Shown: positions 31,304 to 40,426, counted from the first letter of the stretch. The stretch: 64,000 nt of DNA from Methylobacterium sp. CB376 (GCF_029714205.1 NZ_CP121648.1:2046001-2110000), one strand, 5' to 3'. A program made the numbers and translations. The notes: generated by a model from the sequence alone, not told the origin.

Positions 31304-32191
31304 TCAGATCTTGCCGTGGGTGACCGGCGGCTCGGTCATCTGCTCCTTCTGGGCGCCCGAATCCGGTCGGGCCGGGCCGAGCACCGGCTCCTCCCCGAGC
31401 GGCTCGAAGGCCTTGAAGGTGAACTGGCCGCGGCCGTCCATCGAGGGTCCCTCGCAGTAGCGGCCGGGCGGCACCGGCGTGCCGTTCCGGTCGGTGCCCA
31501 CGAACATGTAGCTGAATTCCTGCGCCTCCTTCGACTGATCGAAGCTGTTGGGCACCGGCAGCGACTCGCGCAGGCCGCCGAGATCCTCGATCACCGCGAG
31601 CCATTGCTGCTGGTGCATGGTGTCGCGGGCGCTGAGGAAGCGCAGCATGTCCTGCATGCCGGGATCGTGGGCGGCGTTGAACAGGCGCCCCGCCAGGGTG
31701 CGGCCGGTCGCCTCGGCGGCCACGTTGGCGAACATGTCGCCGACGAGGTTGCCGCTGGCGTAGACGTGCGAGCAGTCGAAGGGCAGGCCGTCGCCGTTCT
31801 CGGGCAGGGCCGCCATGCCGCTCGACAGGATGTGGCGGTGGAGCATGCCCTCGGCCACGTGCCGCGGGCGCTCGCCGCCCATCACGGCGCCGACGATCGG
31901 GTTCGCCTGCGCGGTCGTCTCCTGAAGGGTCGCGGGCGCATTCTCCAGGTTCAGCGCCACCGCGGTCGCCAGCATCTCGATGTGGCTGATCTCCTCCGTC
32001 GCCGTGTGCAGGAGCGCGTCGCGATACGTGTTGTCCGGGCCACGCGCGCCCCAGGCCTGGAAGAAGTACTGCAGGCAGACGCGGATCTCACCTTCGACCC
32101 CGCCGATCGCCTGCTGCAGCTGGCGGGCGAAGATCGGATCGGGCTTCTCGACCCGGACCGGATATTGCAGGCGCTTGTCGTGGCAGTACAT
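31304..32191 (-). CDS. Manganese catalase
   Basis: A 295-residue non-haem catalase that decomposes hydrogen peroxide with a dimanganese centre. The ferritin-like bundle shows the expected metal Glu/His ligands: GGVEGEIRVCLQYFFQAW, TEEISHIEMLATAV, AEATGRTLAGRLF and DTMHQQQW. The C-terminal extension ends VTHGKI. Length and order fit the family. It heads an operon with the DUF305 gene, and a promoter of the general-stress type lies 80 bp upstream, so induction with the EcfG regulon is expected. Confidence 0.95.
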   Translation of the reverse strand: MYCHDKRLQYPVRVEKPDPIFARQLQQAIGGVEGEIRVCLQYFFQAWGARGPDNTYRDALLHTATEEISHIEMLATAVALNLENAPATLQETTAQANPIVGAVMGGERPRHVAEGMLHRHILSSGMAALPENGDGLPFDCSHVYASGNLVGDMFANVAAEATGRTLAGRLFNAAHDPGMQDMLRFLSARDTMHQQQWLAVIEDLGGLRESLPVPNSFDQSKEAQEFSYMFVGTDRNGTPVPPGRYCEGPSMDGRGQFTFKAFEPLGEEPVLGPARPDSGAQKEQMTEPPVTHGKI

Positions 32192-32271
32192 CAGGCACTC
32201 CTGATCGGGCGGACCGGGCGCGCTCCCGACCTCATCGAGAGACTCAGCCTGAGTATGACGCCCTGCGGCTC

Positions 32272-32296
32272 AACGCGGCCTGCGCGGCCGGGTTCA
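32272..32296 (-). promoter_or_regulatory. General-stress (EcfG-type) promoter for Mn catalase
   Basis: On the minus strand TGAAC (32296-32292), 16 bp and CGTT (32275-32272) match the EcfG consensus GGAAC-N16/17-CGTT with one difference. It lies about 80 bp upstream of the catalase start. Confidence 0.5.
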
Positions 32297-32360
32297 CGCT
32301 GCGTCGCCGGTAAAAGGTTGATTTCCGTGCCGACATCTCGCGGTCAAGCCGAGGATTGAT

Positions 32361-32419
32361 TTCACATAAGAAGGATTCAGATCTGAAATGCGTCGATTTC
32401 GCGCCTGAATTCACATAAG
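32361..32419. promoter_or_regulatory. Direct repeats and palindrome upstream of the catalase operon
   Basis: TTCACATAAG occurs twice (32361-32370 and 32410-32419), 49 bp apart from start to start. Between them is the perfect 12-bp palindrome TTCAGATCTGAA (32376-32387). The whole segment is unusually AT-rich. It looks like a multi-site regulator region for the catalase operon. Confidence 0.45.
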
Positions 32420-32450
32420 TGAACCCGGCCTCTCTGCTCGCATGCGCGGG

Positions 32451-32486
32451 CCAAAAGAACGCCCCGCCGGCCGGGCCGGGGGGCGT
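32451..32486 (-). terminator. Rho-independent terminator after the NDH-2 gene
   Basis: On the minus strand a stem ACGCCCC/GGGGCGT (32486-32459), with further G/C pairing inside, is followed by TCTTTT. It lies 83 bp after the end of the NDH-2 gene. Confidence 0.6.
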
Positions 32487-32568
32487 GGAGGCGACTCGCA
32501 GGAGGGTCCGATGAAGGGTCAGCCTTCGTGGGGCCAACCCGCCGCCGGCGGGCGTTGTTCCGGCCGGT

Positions 32569-33915
32569 TCAGGCCCGCTGGTGGCGGGCGGCGCGGGCCT
32601 CGTCGCGCTCCGAGATCAGGCGGGCGCCGCGCTGGTAGGTGACGCAGGCCCACAGCCAGTGCAGCGTCACGACGAGGCGGTTCTGGAAGCCGACCAGCAG
32701 GTCGACGTGGGCGATGCCCCAGACCAGCCAGGCCGGGAAGCCCCTGAGCTTGACGCTGTCCCACTGCACGACGGCGCTGTTGCGCCCGATCACCGCGAGG
32801 TCGCCGCGCGAGCGGAAGCGGAACGGGGCGGGACGCTGCCCGGAGAGGAGGCGGGCGCGCAGGGCCTTGCCGAGGTAGCGGCCCTGCTGGTGGGCGACCT
32901 GGGCGAGGCCCGGCAGGGGCGAGCCGTCCTGCGCCCGGGCGAGGGCGACGTCGCCGAGCGCGTAGACGTCGGGCGCGCCCGCGACGGCGAGGTCGGGGCC
33001 GACCGGGACGTGGCCGGCGCGGTCGGTCTCGACGCCGAGCGACGCCCCCGCCGGGGAGGCGCGCACGCCCGCCCCCCGGACGATCACCGCCGCCGGGATG
33101 TGCCGGCCCGCCGCCGTCACCCCGGTCTCGTCCATGGCCTCGACCGGGGAGCCGGTCAGCACGGTGACGCCGAGGCGCTCCAGCGCCCGGGTCGCGTAGG
33201 CCGAGAGGTCCTCCGGGAAGGTGCCGAGGATGCGCGGGGCAGCCTCGATCAGCAGGATGCGGGCCTTCGTCGGATCGACGGCGCGGAAGTCGCGGGCGAG
33301 GGCTTGGTGCAACAGGCCCGCGATGGCGCCGGCCATCTCGCCCCCGGTCGGGCCGCCGCCGATCACCACGAAGGTGGTCAGGCGCTCCCGCGTTGCCGGG
33401 TCGGGCGCGCGCTCGGCCTGCTCGAAGGCGAGCAGGACCCGGGCGCGGATCGCCCGCGCGTCGTCGAGGGTCTTGAGGCCGGGGGCGAGGCGCTCCCACT
33501 CGGCGTGGCCGAAATAGCTGTGGGTCGCGCCGGTCGCCAGCACCAGGGTGTCGTAGGGGATCGCGCCCCCGTCCTGCAGCCGCACCTCCCTGGCGGCCCG
33601 GTCGACGCCGCTCACCTCGCCGAGCAGCACCCGGACGTTGCGGTGGCGGCTGAGGATGCGCCGGATCGGCTCGGCCACCTCGCCGGGCGACAGGACGGCG
33701 GTCGCCACCTGCTAGAGGAGGGGCTGGAACAGGTGGTGGTTGCGCCGGTCGACGAGCGTCACCCGGATGCCCGCGGCGCCGCCGAGTTCCTGCGCCACCG
33801 CGAGGCCGCCGAAGCCGCCGCCGACGATCACGACGTGGTGCTCGGCGCCCTCCGCCGGAACGGGTGCTCCGGATGCGGCAGCCTCGGGTTCGGCCGGGCG
33901 TGCGCGATCTGCCAT
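32569..33915 (-). pseudogene. Type II NADH dehydrogenase-like flavoprotein interrupted by an amber codon
   Basis: The joined frame would encode about 448 residues of an NDH-2-type NAD(P)H:quinone reductase (non-proton-pumping, inner-membrane face). The FAD loop HHVVIVGGGFGGLAVAQEL follows the 33915 start, and the NADH loop is TFVVIGGGPTGGEMAGA; the C-terminal GLAQVAHQQGRYLG and VYALGDVA are typical. At 33714-33712 the strongly conserved NHHLFQPLLYQVAT motif reads LL-TAG-QVAT, so a Tyr codon has become TAG. The downstream part stays fully open for 379 codons, which suggests a recent mutation or a base-call error. Confidence 0.9.
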
Positions 33916-33928
33916 GCTGTCCTTCGGG

Positions 33929-33982
33929 TGGCTGCTTGCGGGGGGCTGCTTGCGGGGGACTGCTCGCGGGTGGCTGCTCGCG
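33929..33982. repeat. Imperfect tandem repeat upstream of NDH-2
   Basis: Four imperfect 13-14-bp units of the type GGCTGCTTGCGGG lie just upstream of the flavoprotein start. The first two read CTGCTTGCGGG and the last two CTGCTCGCG. The function is unknown; it may be part of the leader. Confidence 0.7.
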
Positions 33983-34080
33983 TCCGGACCGGACCGGCGG
34001 GGGCTCGCGCCCCGGGGACCATCGGGCTCGACCGGACATGCCGGGCGGGGTGCCGGGCCCGACCGGGGACGATCTGCCCC

Positions 34081-34105
34081 GGAACGGACCTCCGGCCCGC
34101 CGGTT
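34081..34105 (+). promoter_or_regulatory. General-stress (EcfG-type) promoter for the tail-anchored protein
   Basis: GGAAC (34081-34085), a 17-bp spacer and GTT (34103-34105) match the EcfG consensus. The start codon of the small membrane protein is 60 bp downstream. Confidence 0.5.
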
Positions 34106-34165
34106 GGTCCGAGGCATCCGGCCGCGACGGCCGGCGGTGCGGCACGAGCCGGCGCGAGGCGGAGC

Positions 34166-34528
34166 ATGGCCGAGACACGGACGGACCTTCCCCCCACCCA
34201 CACGATCAAGCCGATCGACCCGCCGCCCGCCTCCGGCGCCACCACGGCCCAGCTCAAGGCCGACATCGACAGCGGGCGCACGGGCGACAAGACCGAGGTG
34301 TTCGATCCGGGCCTGTCGCCGCTCGGCACCGACGACGAGGCCGCGGGCCACCCGCCCTCCGCCGAGCGGGTGGCGCAGGCGCGCCGCAGCGAGGGGGCCG
34401 GGCGCTTCGAGGGCGGGGCCGAGAAGCCGTCCTACGCCCATCACCGCCAGAACAAGGCGCTGCCCTTCTTCATCGCCTTCATCGTGCTGGTCGCGCTGAT
34501 CTTCGCCTCGGTGATGTGGTTCAAGTAG
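34166..34528 (+). CDS. 120-residue tail-anchored hypothetical membrane protein
   Basis: I recognise no family. Residues 1-97 are hydrophilic and Pro/Ala/Asp-rich, probably disordered, and residues 98-118 form a single C-terminal membrane helix (ALPFFIAFIVLVALIFASVM), leaving only two residues outside. This is the layout of a tail-anchored protein with its bulk in the cytoplasm. The start ATG 34166 follows GGCGGAG. A likely EcfG promoter upstream suggests a stress-induced role, perhaps as a membrane-bound accessory factor. Confidence 0.7.
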   Translation: MAETRTDLPPTHTIKPIDPPPASGATTAQLKADIDSGRTGDKTEVFDPGLSPLGTDDEAAGHPPSAERVAQARRSEGAGRFEGGAEKPSYAHHRQNKALPFFIAFIVLVALIFASVMWFK

Positions 34529-34634
34529 CAGGCCTCCCGGCCCGTCGCGGGGGGGCCCGCGTGCGGCCTCACGCCGACGGTCACGTCCCGTAGCCGCTGA
34601 TTGCGTTCTCGATCCGCCGCCGAGCCGTCGGCGT

Positions 34635-34686
34635 GCGTCGACGAATCGTGACGGTCGACGGACCGATGCGTCGGCATCCTGGGCCG
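34635..34686. repeat. 52-bp dispersed repeat, copy B
   Basis: Counterpart of 26728-26779 with about 43 of 52 identical bases. It lies between the tail-anchored protein gene and the convergent Lrp gene, ending 6 bp before the Lrp stop. Confidence 0.75.
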
Positions 34687-34692
34687 TCGGCA

Positions 34693-35130
34693 TCACAGCC
34701 GCGCCCGCGTGCTGCGCGGGGTGGCGAGCAGCAGGTGGGTCTCGGAGGCGGTGACGCCCGGGATCAGGCGCACCCGGCGCAGGATCGCGTCGAGGTCGGT
34801 CAGGCTCCCGGCCAGGATCTCCGCCACGATGTCCCAGCGCCCGTTGGTGGTGTGCACGGCGCCGACCTCTGGGAATCCGGTGAGCGCCCCGATGACCTCG
34901 TCCGCCTTGCGGCCCTCGACCTCGATCAGGGTCAGCGCGCGCACGGAGGGCGCCGTCGCGTCCGCCCGCAGCACCACCGTGTAGCCGACGATCTCCCCCT
35001 CGCGCTCCAGCCGGGCGATGCGCGCCCGCACGGTCGCCCGCGACACGCCGAGATCACCCGCGAGATCGGAGATGCTGCGCCGCCCGTCATGGCGCAGGAT
35101 GGTGATCAGGCGGCGGTCGAGGTCGTCCAC
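34693..35130 (-). CDS. Lrp/AsnC-family transcriptional regulator
   Basis: A 145-residue feast/famine regulator. The start GTG 35130 is chosen because a GGAGG site precedes it and the product then starts in register with the family (DDLDRRLITILRHDGRRSISDLAGDLGVSRATVRARIARLE). The C-terminal RAM ligand domain follows (ALTLIEVEGRKADEVIGAL, TNGRWDIVAEILA). It is divergent from arginase and ornithine cyclodeaminase with a 122-bp shared gap, a classic layout for an arginine- or ornithine-responsive activator of that operon. Confidence 0.93.
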   Translation of the reverse strand: MDDLDRRLITILRHDGRRSISDLAGDLGVSRATVRARIARLEREGEIVGYTVVLRADATAPSVRALTLIEVEGRKADEVIGALTGFPEVGAVHTTNGRWDIVAEILAGSLTDLDAILRRVRLIPGVTASETHLLLATPRSTRARL

Positions 35131-35252
35131 GGCGCCTCCGGTTCGGGCGGCCACGCTTGCCGAAATGGTAGGAAGCGGCCGCCGATCTGCCAATCCGGGT
35201 CGTTCAAACCGCCGCGGCCGCCGCCTAGATTCGGTGTGCGAGGAGGTCGGGG

Positions 35253-36182
35253 ATGCGCGGATCGCGATGCGTGCTGGTGGGGGTTCCGGTTCAGGCGGGG
35301 GCCGGCCGCCGGGGCTGCGACATGGGCCCGAGCGCCTACCGGGCCGCCGGGATCGCCGAGGCGGTGAGCGACCTCGGCTTCGCCGTGGTCGATGCGGGCA
35401 ACCTCGCGGCGCCGCCCTGGCCGGCGCAGGTCCACCCGAACCCCGCCATCCGCCAATTGCCCGAGGTGGCGGGCTGGACCGCGACCCTCGCCGAGGCCGC
35501 CGAGCAACTCGCCGCCGAGAGCCTGCCGCTCTTCCTCGGCGGCGACCACAGCCTCTCGGCCGGCACCATCGCGGGCATGAGCCGGCGCGCCAGGACCGAG
35601 GGGCGGCCTCTCTTCGTGCTCTGGCTCGATTCGCACCCGGACTTCCACACCCTCGACACGACGCGCAGCGGCAACCTGCACGGGGTGCCGATGGCCTACG
35701 TCACCGGGCGGCCGGGCTTCGCCGGCTACTTCCCGCCCCTCGAGGCGCCCCTCGATCCGCGCCGGGTCTGCATGATCGGCCTGCGCAGCGTCGATCCCGA
35801 CGAGCGCACGGCGCTGCGCGAGGCGGGCGTGACGGTGCACGACATGCGTACCATCGACGAGGAGGGCATCGCGCGCCCCCTCGCGTCCTTCCTCGACCAG
35901 GTCGCGGCGGCGGAGGGGCTGCTGCATGTCAGCCTCGACGTCGACTTCCTCGATCCCGGCATCGCGCCGGGGGTCGGCACCACCGTGCCGGGGGGCACCA
36001 CCTTCCGCGAGGCGCATCTCGTGATGGAGATGCTGCACGACAGCGGCCTCGTGCGCGCCCTCGACCTCGTGGAGCTCAACCCCTTCCTCGACGAGCGCGG
36101 GCGCACCGCGCTCCTGATGGTCGACCTCGCCGCGAGCCTGCTCGGCCGGCGCGTCCTCGACCGTCCGACCCGGAGCTACTGA
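35253..36182 (+). CDS. rocF: Arginase
   Basis: A 309-residue ureohydrolase that splits arginine to ornithine and urea. The manganese ligands are recognisable in [19 protein letters not shown] and [17 protein letters not shown]. The N-terminus [28 protein letters not shown] is arginase-like, not agmatinase-like. The DSHPDFH block differs from the common DAHxDxN/H form by Ser for Ala but keeps the metal Asp and His. It starts after a GAGGAGG site and is followed directly by ornithine cyclodeaminase, giving arginine to proline catabolism. Confidence 0.95.
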   Translation: MRGSRCVLVGVPVQAGAGRRGCDMGPSAYRAAGIAEAVSDLGFAVVDAGNLAAPPWPAQVHPNPAIRQLPEVAGWTATLAEAAEQLAAESLPLFLGGDHSLSAGTIAGMSRRARTEGRPLFVLWLDSHPDFHTLDTTRSGNLHGVPMAYVTGRPGFAGYFPPLEAPLDPRRVCMIGLRSVDPDERTALREAGVTVHDMRTIDEEGIARPLASFLDQVAAAEGLLHVSLDVDFLDPGIAPGVGTTVPGGTTFREAHLVMEMLHDSGLVRALDLVELNPFLDERGRTALLMVDLAASLLGRRVLDRPTRSY

Positions 36183-36183
36183 G

Positions 36184-37230
36184 ATGCGGGCCCTCAACAC
36201 CGTGCCCTTCGTCAGCGTCGAGAACATGATGCGCCTCGTCCTGGCGATCGGCGTCGAGCGCGTCCTGACCGACCTCGCCGCCTGCATTGAGGCCGATTTC
36301 CGGCGCTGGGACTCCTTCGACAAGACGCCGCGGGTCGCCGCGCACAGCGTCGACGGCGTCATCGAGCTGATGCCGACGAGCGACGGCACCTCCTACGGGT
36401 TCAAGTACGTCAACGGCCATCCGAAGAACCTGCGCAGCGGCCGCCAGACCGTGGCGGCCTTCGGCGTGCTGGCGGATGTGAGCCACGGCTACCCGGTGCT
36501 GCTCACCGAGATGACGATCCTGACGGCGCTGCGCACCGCCGCGACCTCGGCGGTGGCGGCCAGGGTCCTGGCGCCGCCGGGGGCCCGCACCATGGCGCTG
36601 ATCGGCAACGGCGCCCAGGCCGAGTTCCAGGCCATGGCCTTCAAGGCGCTGCTCGGGATCGACCGCCTGCGCCTCTACGACATCGACCCGGCCGCGACGG
36701 CCAAGTGCCTGCGCAACCTCGCCGGGCTCGGCTTCGACCTCCAGCCCTGCACCAGCGTGGCGGCGGCGGTCGAGGGGGCCGAGATCGTCACCACGGCGAC
36801 GGCCGACAAGCAGAACGCCACGATCCTGACCGACAACCTCGTCGGTCCGGGCATCCACATCAACGGCGTCGGCGGCGACTGCCCGGGCAAGACCGAACTG
36901 CATCCGGACGTGCTGCGGCGGGCCGAGATCACGGTCGAGTACGCGCCCCAGACCCGGATCGAGGGCGAGATCCAGCAATTGCCCCCGGACCACCCGGTGA
37001 CGGAACTCTGGCAGGTCCTCGCCGGCCGGGCGCCGGGCCGGCGCGACGCGCGCGCCGTGACGCTGTTCGATTCGGTCGGTTTCGCGATCGAGGATTTCTC
37101 CGCCCTGCGCTACGTGCGGGAGGCGCTGGCGATCCACCCGTTCTTCACCGAGCTCGACCTCGTCGCCGACCCGGACGAGCCCCGCGACCTCTTCGGCATG
37201 CTGCTGAGGGCGCGGGCGCGGGCGGCGTGA
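36184..37230 (+). CDS. Ornithine cyclodeaminase
   Basis: A 348-residue enzyme of the OCD/mu-crystallin family that converts ornithine to proline and ammonia with bound NAD. The dinucleotide site is ALIGNGAQAEFQAMAF, and the active-site Asp region is GVGGDCPGKTEL. Length and the C-terminal FDSVGFAIEDFSALRY are typical. It starts 1 bp after the arginase stop (translational coupling). Together with arginase it allows growth on arginine or ornithine as nitrogen source, probably under the divergent Lrp regulator. Confidence 0.95.
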   Translation: MRALNTVPFVSVENMMRLVLAIGVERVLTDLAACIEADFRRWDSFDKTPRVAAHSVDGVIELMPTSDGTSYGFKYVNGHPKNLRSGRQTVAAFGVLADVSHGYPVLLTEMTILTALRTAATSAVAARVLAPPGARTMALIGNGAQAEFQAMAFKALLGIDRLRLYDIDPAATAKCLRNLAGLGFDLQPCTSVAAAVEGAEIVTTATADKQNATILTDNLVGPGIHINGVGGDCPGKTELHPDVLRRAEITVEYAPQTRIEGEIQQLPPDHPVTELWQVLAGRAPGRRDARAVTLFDSVGFAIEDFSALRYVREALAIHPFFTELDLVADPDEPRDLFGMLLRARARAA

Positions 37231-37705
37231 CGGGGCCGCTCCCCGGTCCCGCCGCGAGCCGGCCGCCAGGGCGACGGACGGCTGCGCGAACGGCATCGGA
37301 CCACGAGAGGCGGCGTGGCCCGGGTCATCGATTTGGCCCGCCGAAGGTGGTCGTCCCGGGCCTCCCGGCACTCTGCGGGGCCGGATCCAGCTGCACCGCC
37401 CGCCGCGGCGGCGCCAAGATGTGCGCCGCGAAGTACGCAGGTCAAGTCCGGTTAACTCAAGGTCATGCGCGGACGCTGATCGCGCGCCGTTGCGGCGCGG
37501 CGCCGCGACGGCTGCTCCAGGCAGAAGATCTTCCGCAGCGGAATCCGGAGAGACCGGTCATTCACGCGTGTTGCCGGCGCGTGTCCCCGCCGGAGAGGCC
37601 CGGGACCGGGCCGTTTGATCAATCTTTCCTTAGGAATCCAGTCTTACTCCTGCCGAGTACTGCACGCTGGCCGCGGGGCAGGCTGCGATCCGGGGGCGGT
37701 CCGTC
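37231..37705. other. Intergenic region before the GGDEF-EAL gene
   Basis: No supportable gene in 475 bp. The segment 37440-37480 and the segment 37610-37680 are relatively AT-rich and include the palindrome TTCCTTAGGAA (37624-37634), 72 bp before the GGDEF-EAL start, which may be an operator or promoter element. Longer open frames here continue out of frame into the next gene. Confidence 0.4.
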
Positions 37706-39415
37706 ATGGCGTTGGGTGCGCATCGCGTCGAGAACACCCTCCGGGGCCCGACCGATCCGGAGCCCGCTTCCCCGCTGCCGCGGGCGCTGCTCCTGCGCTG
37801 CCTCGACGGCCTGCGCCACGGGCTGCTGATCCTGGACGAGGCGGGGCGCGTCGCGCTCTGCACCGAGCCGGCCCGGGCGCTGCTCGCCGCGCTCGCGCCG
37901 GACCTCACCGAGCCGCTCTCTCCGCGGCGCCTGATCGCGGCCCTGCGCGGGGCGGGCGCCCTCGCCAGGGCCGACATCCTGCGGGCGGCGCGGCGCCTGC
38001 GCGAGGAGGGCGCCGTCTCCCTCGACCTCTGCCACCGCGACCGCACCGTGCAGGTCTCCCTGAGCCGCGTCCCCGGCACCGGAATGGTCGCCACCCTGGA
38101 GGATATCAGCGCGCGGCGCGCCGCCGAGGCGAGCGCGGCCGAGACGGCGCGGCTCGATCCCCTGACCCGGCTCCCCAACCGCCTGCTCCTGCGCGAGCGC
38201 CTCGGCGCGGCCCTCGACCGGCTCGCGCGGCGCGGCGAGGGCTGCGCGCTCCTGCTCGTCGACCTCGACCGTTTCAAGCCGGTCAACGACACGCTCGGCC
38301 ACCCGGTCGGCGACGCGCTGCTCGAGAAGGTCGCCGACCGGCTGCGCGCGACGGTGCGGGCCGAGGACACGGTGGCCCGCATCGGCGGGGACGAGTTCGT
38401 GGTCCTGCAATCGGCCGTGCGGGACGCCGCCGACACCACCGCGCTCGCCCAGCGCCTCGTCGACCTGATCGGCCGGGCCTACATGATCGAGGGCCACCTC
38501 GTCAGCATCGGGGCGAGCCTCGGCATCGCGCTCGCCCCGCAGGACGGGACCGATCCCGACCGCCTCCTCAAGAGCGCCGACCTCGCCCTCTACCGCGCCA
38601 AGCGCGACGGGCGCGCCACCTTCCGGTTCTTCGAGCCGACCATGGACGCGCAGATGCAGGCGCGCCGCCAGCTCGAGCTCGACATGCGCCAAGCGCTCGC
38701 CCGGCGCGAATTCGAGATCCACTACCAGCCCCAGCTCAACCTGCTGGAGGAGCGCCTCACCGGCTGCGAGGCGCTGCTGCGCTGGCGCCACCCCGTCCGC
38801 GGCATGGTCTCGCCCGCCGAGTTCATCCCGCTGGCCGAGGAGATCGGCCTGATCGTGCCGATCGGCGACTGGGTGATCCGCCAAGCCTGCCACGACGCCG
38901 TGCGCTGGCCCCGGCCGATCACGGTCGCGGTCAACGTCTCGCCCGCGCAGTTCAAGGGCGACCGCCTCGTCGACACCGTAGTCTCGGCCCTGGCGCGCTC
39001 GGGGCTGCCCGCCCCGCGCCTGGAGATCGAGATCACCGAGGGGCTTCTCCTGCAGGACGACGCCCAGACCCTGCGCACCCTGCACCGCCTGCGCGACCTC
39101 GGCGTGCGCGTCTCGATGGACGATTTCGGCACCGGCTACTCCTCGCTGAGCTACCTGCGCGCCTTCCCGTTCGACAAGATCAAGATCGACCGCTCCTTCG
39201 TCCGCGACATGGCCCAGAAGCCCGACGGCGACGCGATCATCCGGGCGATCGCCGGGCTCGGGCGCAGCCTCGGCATGACCACCGTGGCGGAGGGCGTCGA
39301 GACGCCCGAGCAGATGCGCCGCATCCGGGCGGAGGGCTGCACCGACGTGCAGGGCTACCTCGTGAGCCGCCCGATCCCCGCCGACGACCTCCTGGCCCTG
39401 CTCGCCCGCTCCTGA
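37706..39415 (+). CDS. PAS-like GGDEF-EAL cyclic di-GMP protein
   Basis: A 569-residue soluble protein. Residues about 25-140 form a degenerate PAS-like sensor (LRHGLLILDEAGRVALCTEPAR ... MVATLEDISARR). GGDEF (residues 227-231, RIGGDEF) is intact, so diguanylate cyclase activity is possible. The EAL domain has ECEALLRW-type motif CEALLRW (EAL at 355-357), and DDFGTGYSSL and EGVET catalytic motifs are present, so phosphodiesterase activity is also possible. The BLUF gene begins 18 bp after its stop, so blue light probably controls cyclic di-GMP turnover by this enzyme. Confidence 0.94.
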   Translation: MALGAHRVENTLRGPTDPEPASPLPRALLLRCLDGLRHGLLILDEAGRVALCTEPARALLAALAPDLTEPLSPRRLIAALRGAGALARADILRAARRLREEGAVSLDLCHRDRTVQVSLSRVPGTGMVATLEDISARRAAEASAAETARLDPLTRLPNRLLLRERLGAALDRLARRGEGCALLLVDLDRFKPVNDTLGHPVGDALLEKVADRLRATVRAEDTVARIGGDEFVVLQSAVRDAADTTALAQRLVDLIGRAYMIEGHLVSIGASLGIALAPQDGTDPDRLLKSADLALYRAKRDGRATFRFFEPTMDAQMQARRQLELDMRQALARREFEIHYQPQLNLLEERLTGCEALLRWRHPVRGMVSPAEFIPLAEEIGLIVPIGDWVIRQACHDAVRWPRPITVAVNVSPAQFKGDRLVDTVVSALARSGLPAPRLEIEITEGLLLQDDAQTLRTLHRLRDLGVRVSMDDFGTGYSSLSYLRAFPFDKIKIDRSFVRDMAQKPDGDAIIRAIAGLGRSLGMTTVAEGVETPEQMRRIRAEGCTDVQGYLVSRPIPADDLLALLARS

Positions 39416-39433
39416 TCCCCCACGGAGGCCCCG

Positions 39434-40324
39434 ATGCAAGACCTTTACCGCCTCGTCTACGCGAGCCGGAACCTGCTGAAGCCCGACGAGGCGGAGGCGG
39501 CCATCGTGCAGATCCTGGCGGCCTCCCGCCGCAACAACGAGGCCGCCGGGGTCACGGGCGCGCTGATGTTCAACGCCGGCGCCTTCGCGCAGGTGCTGGA
39601 GGGCCCCCGCAGGAGCGTCGAGGCCACCTTCGAGCGCATCCAGCGCGACCTGCGCCACAGCGACGTCACGGTCCTGCAATGCGGCCCGGTGGAGGCGCGC
39701 GGCTTTGCCAACTGGGCCATGGCCTTCGTGGGCCAGTCCGGTCGCGGCCGGTCGCTGTGGAGCGGCATCGCGGCCGAGAGCGGGTTCGATCCGGAGCGCC
39801 TCGACGGCGATGCCGTCCTCGCCATGCTGCACGGCCTCGTGCTGGAGGAGGAGGACGTCTCCGACGCCCCGAGCCTGCTGCCCGGCGCCCCGGCGGCGGA
39901 CGGCCCCCCGCCCGCCTTCGATCCCGACCGGCTGCGGGCGGAACTCGCGGCCCTGCAGCCGGCCGGGGCCGCGCCCGCCGGCGCGGCGCCCGCGCCCGAT
40001 GCCGGGCGGCAGCTTCCGGAGGCCCGGGACCTGCCGGCGGCCGGGGAGCTGCCGGCGGCCGGGGAGCTGCCGGCGGCAGAGGGAGCCCTCGCCGTCCTGC
40101 GCGAGGCCCTGGCCGAGGAGCGCGCCCGCACCACGTCCCTGCGCGGCGACCTCGACGACCTGCGCGTCGCGCTCGCGCTGGTCCGGGACGAGGTCAAGGC
40201 CCTGCGGCGCGACCGGGACCGCTGGGCGGAGCGCGCGCGCCTCCTCGCGGCGGCCCTTCATCAGGAGGCCGAGGCGGTCGCGCCGGGGCCGGATCCGGCG
40301 CGAACCGGCCGAAAGGCCGCCTGA
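39434..40324 (+). CDS. BLUF-domain blue-light sensor with coiled-coil tail
   Basis: A 296-residue protein. The N-terminal BLUF domain (residues 1 to about 95) keeps the photocycle residues: Tyr9 (RLVYASR), Asn35 in RRNNEAAGVTG, Gln53 in FAQVLEGP, and the Trp in FANWAMAF. It binds FAD and signals by hydrogen-bond rearrangement. Residues about 140-215 are an Ala/Pro-rich linker with small tandem repeats (AAGELP). Residues about 215-275 form a charged coiled coil (EERARTTSLRGDLDDLRVAL), probably an oligomerisation or output helix. It is co-transcribed with the GGDEF-EAL gene. There is no enzymatic output in the protein itself. Confidence 0.93.
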   Translation: MQDLYRLVYASRNLLKPDEAEAAIVQILAASRRNNEAAGVTGALMFNAGAFAQVLEGPRRSVEATFERIQRDLRHSDVTVLQCGPVEARGFANWAMAFVGQSGRGRSLWSGIAAESGFDPERLDGDAVLAMLHGLVLEEEDVSDAPSLLPGAPAADGPPPAFDPDRLRAELAALQPAGAAPAGAAPAPDAGRQLPEARDLPAAGELPAAGELPAAEGALAVLREALAEERARTTSLRGDLDDLRVALALVRDEVKALRRDRDRWAERARLLAAALHQEAEAVAPGPDPARTGRKAA

Positions 40325-40368
40325 CCCGGCCCGATTGAGCACAAAAGTGCCACCAACGGGAGCGTGCC

Positions 40369-40380
40369 GCACAATTGTGC
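40369..40380. promoter_or_regulatory. 12-bp perfect palindrome
   Basis: GCACAATTGTGC is a perfect palindrome between the BLUF gene end and the terminator of the second small RNA. A half-match (GCACAAAAGTGC) lies at 40339-40350, so a regulator could bind twice. There is no assignment. Confidence 0.4.
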
Positions 40381-40426
40381 TTGTGGGGGCCGACGCCTCC
40401 GGCTAAGACCCTCGGACCCAAGGCAG

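Noticed and set aside
33712..33714. Programmed readthrough or non-standard amino acid at the NDH-2 TAG
   Set aside because: The position is an ordinary conserved Tyr, with no readthrough context or known need; a mutation or base error is simpler.
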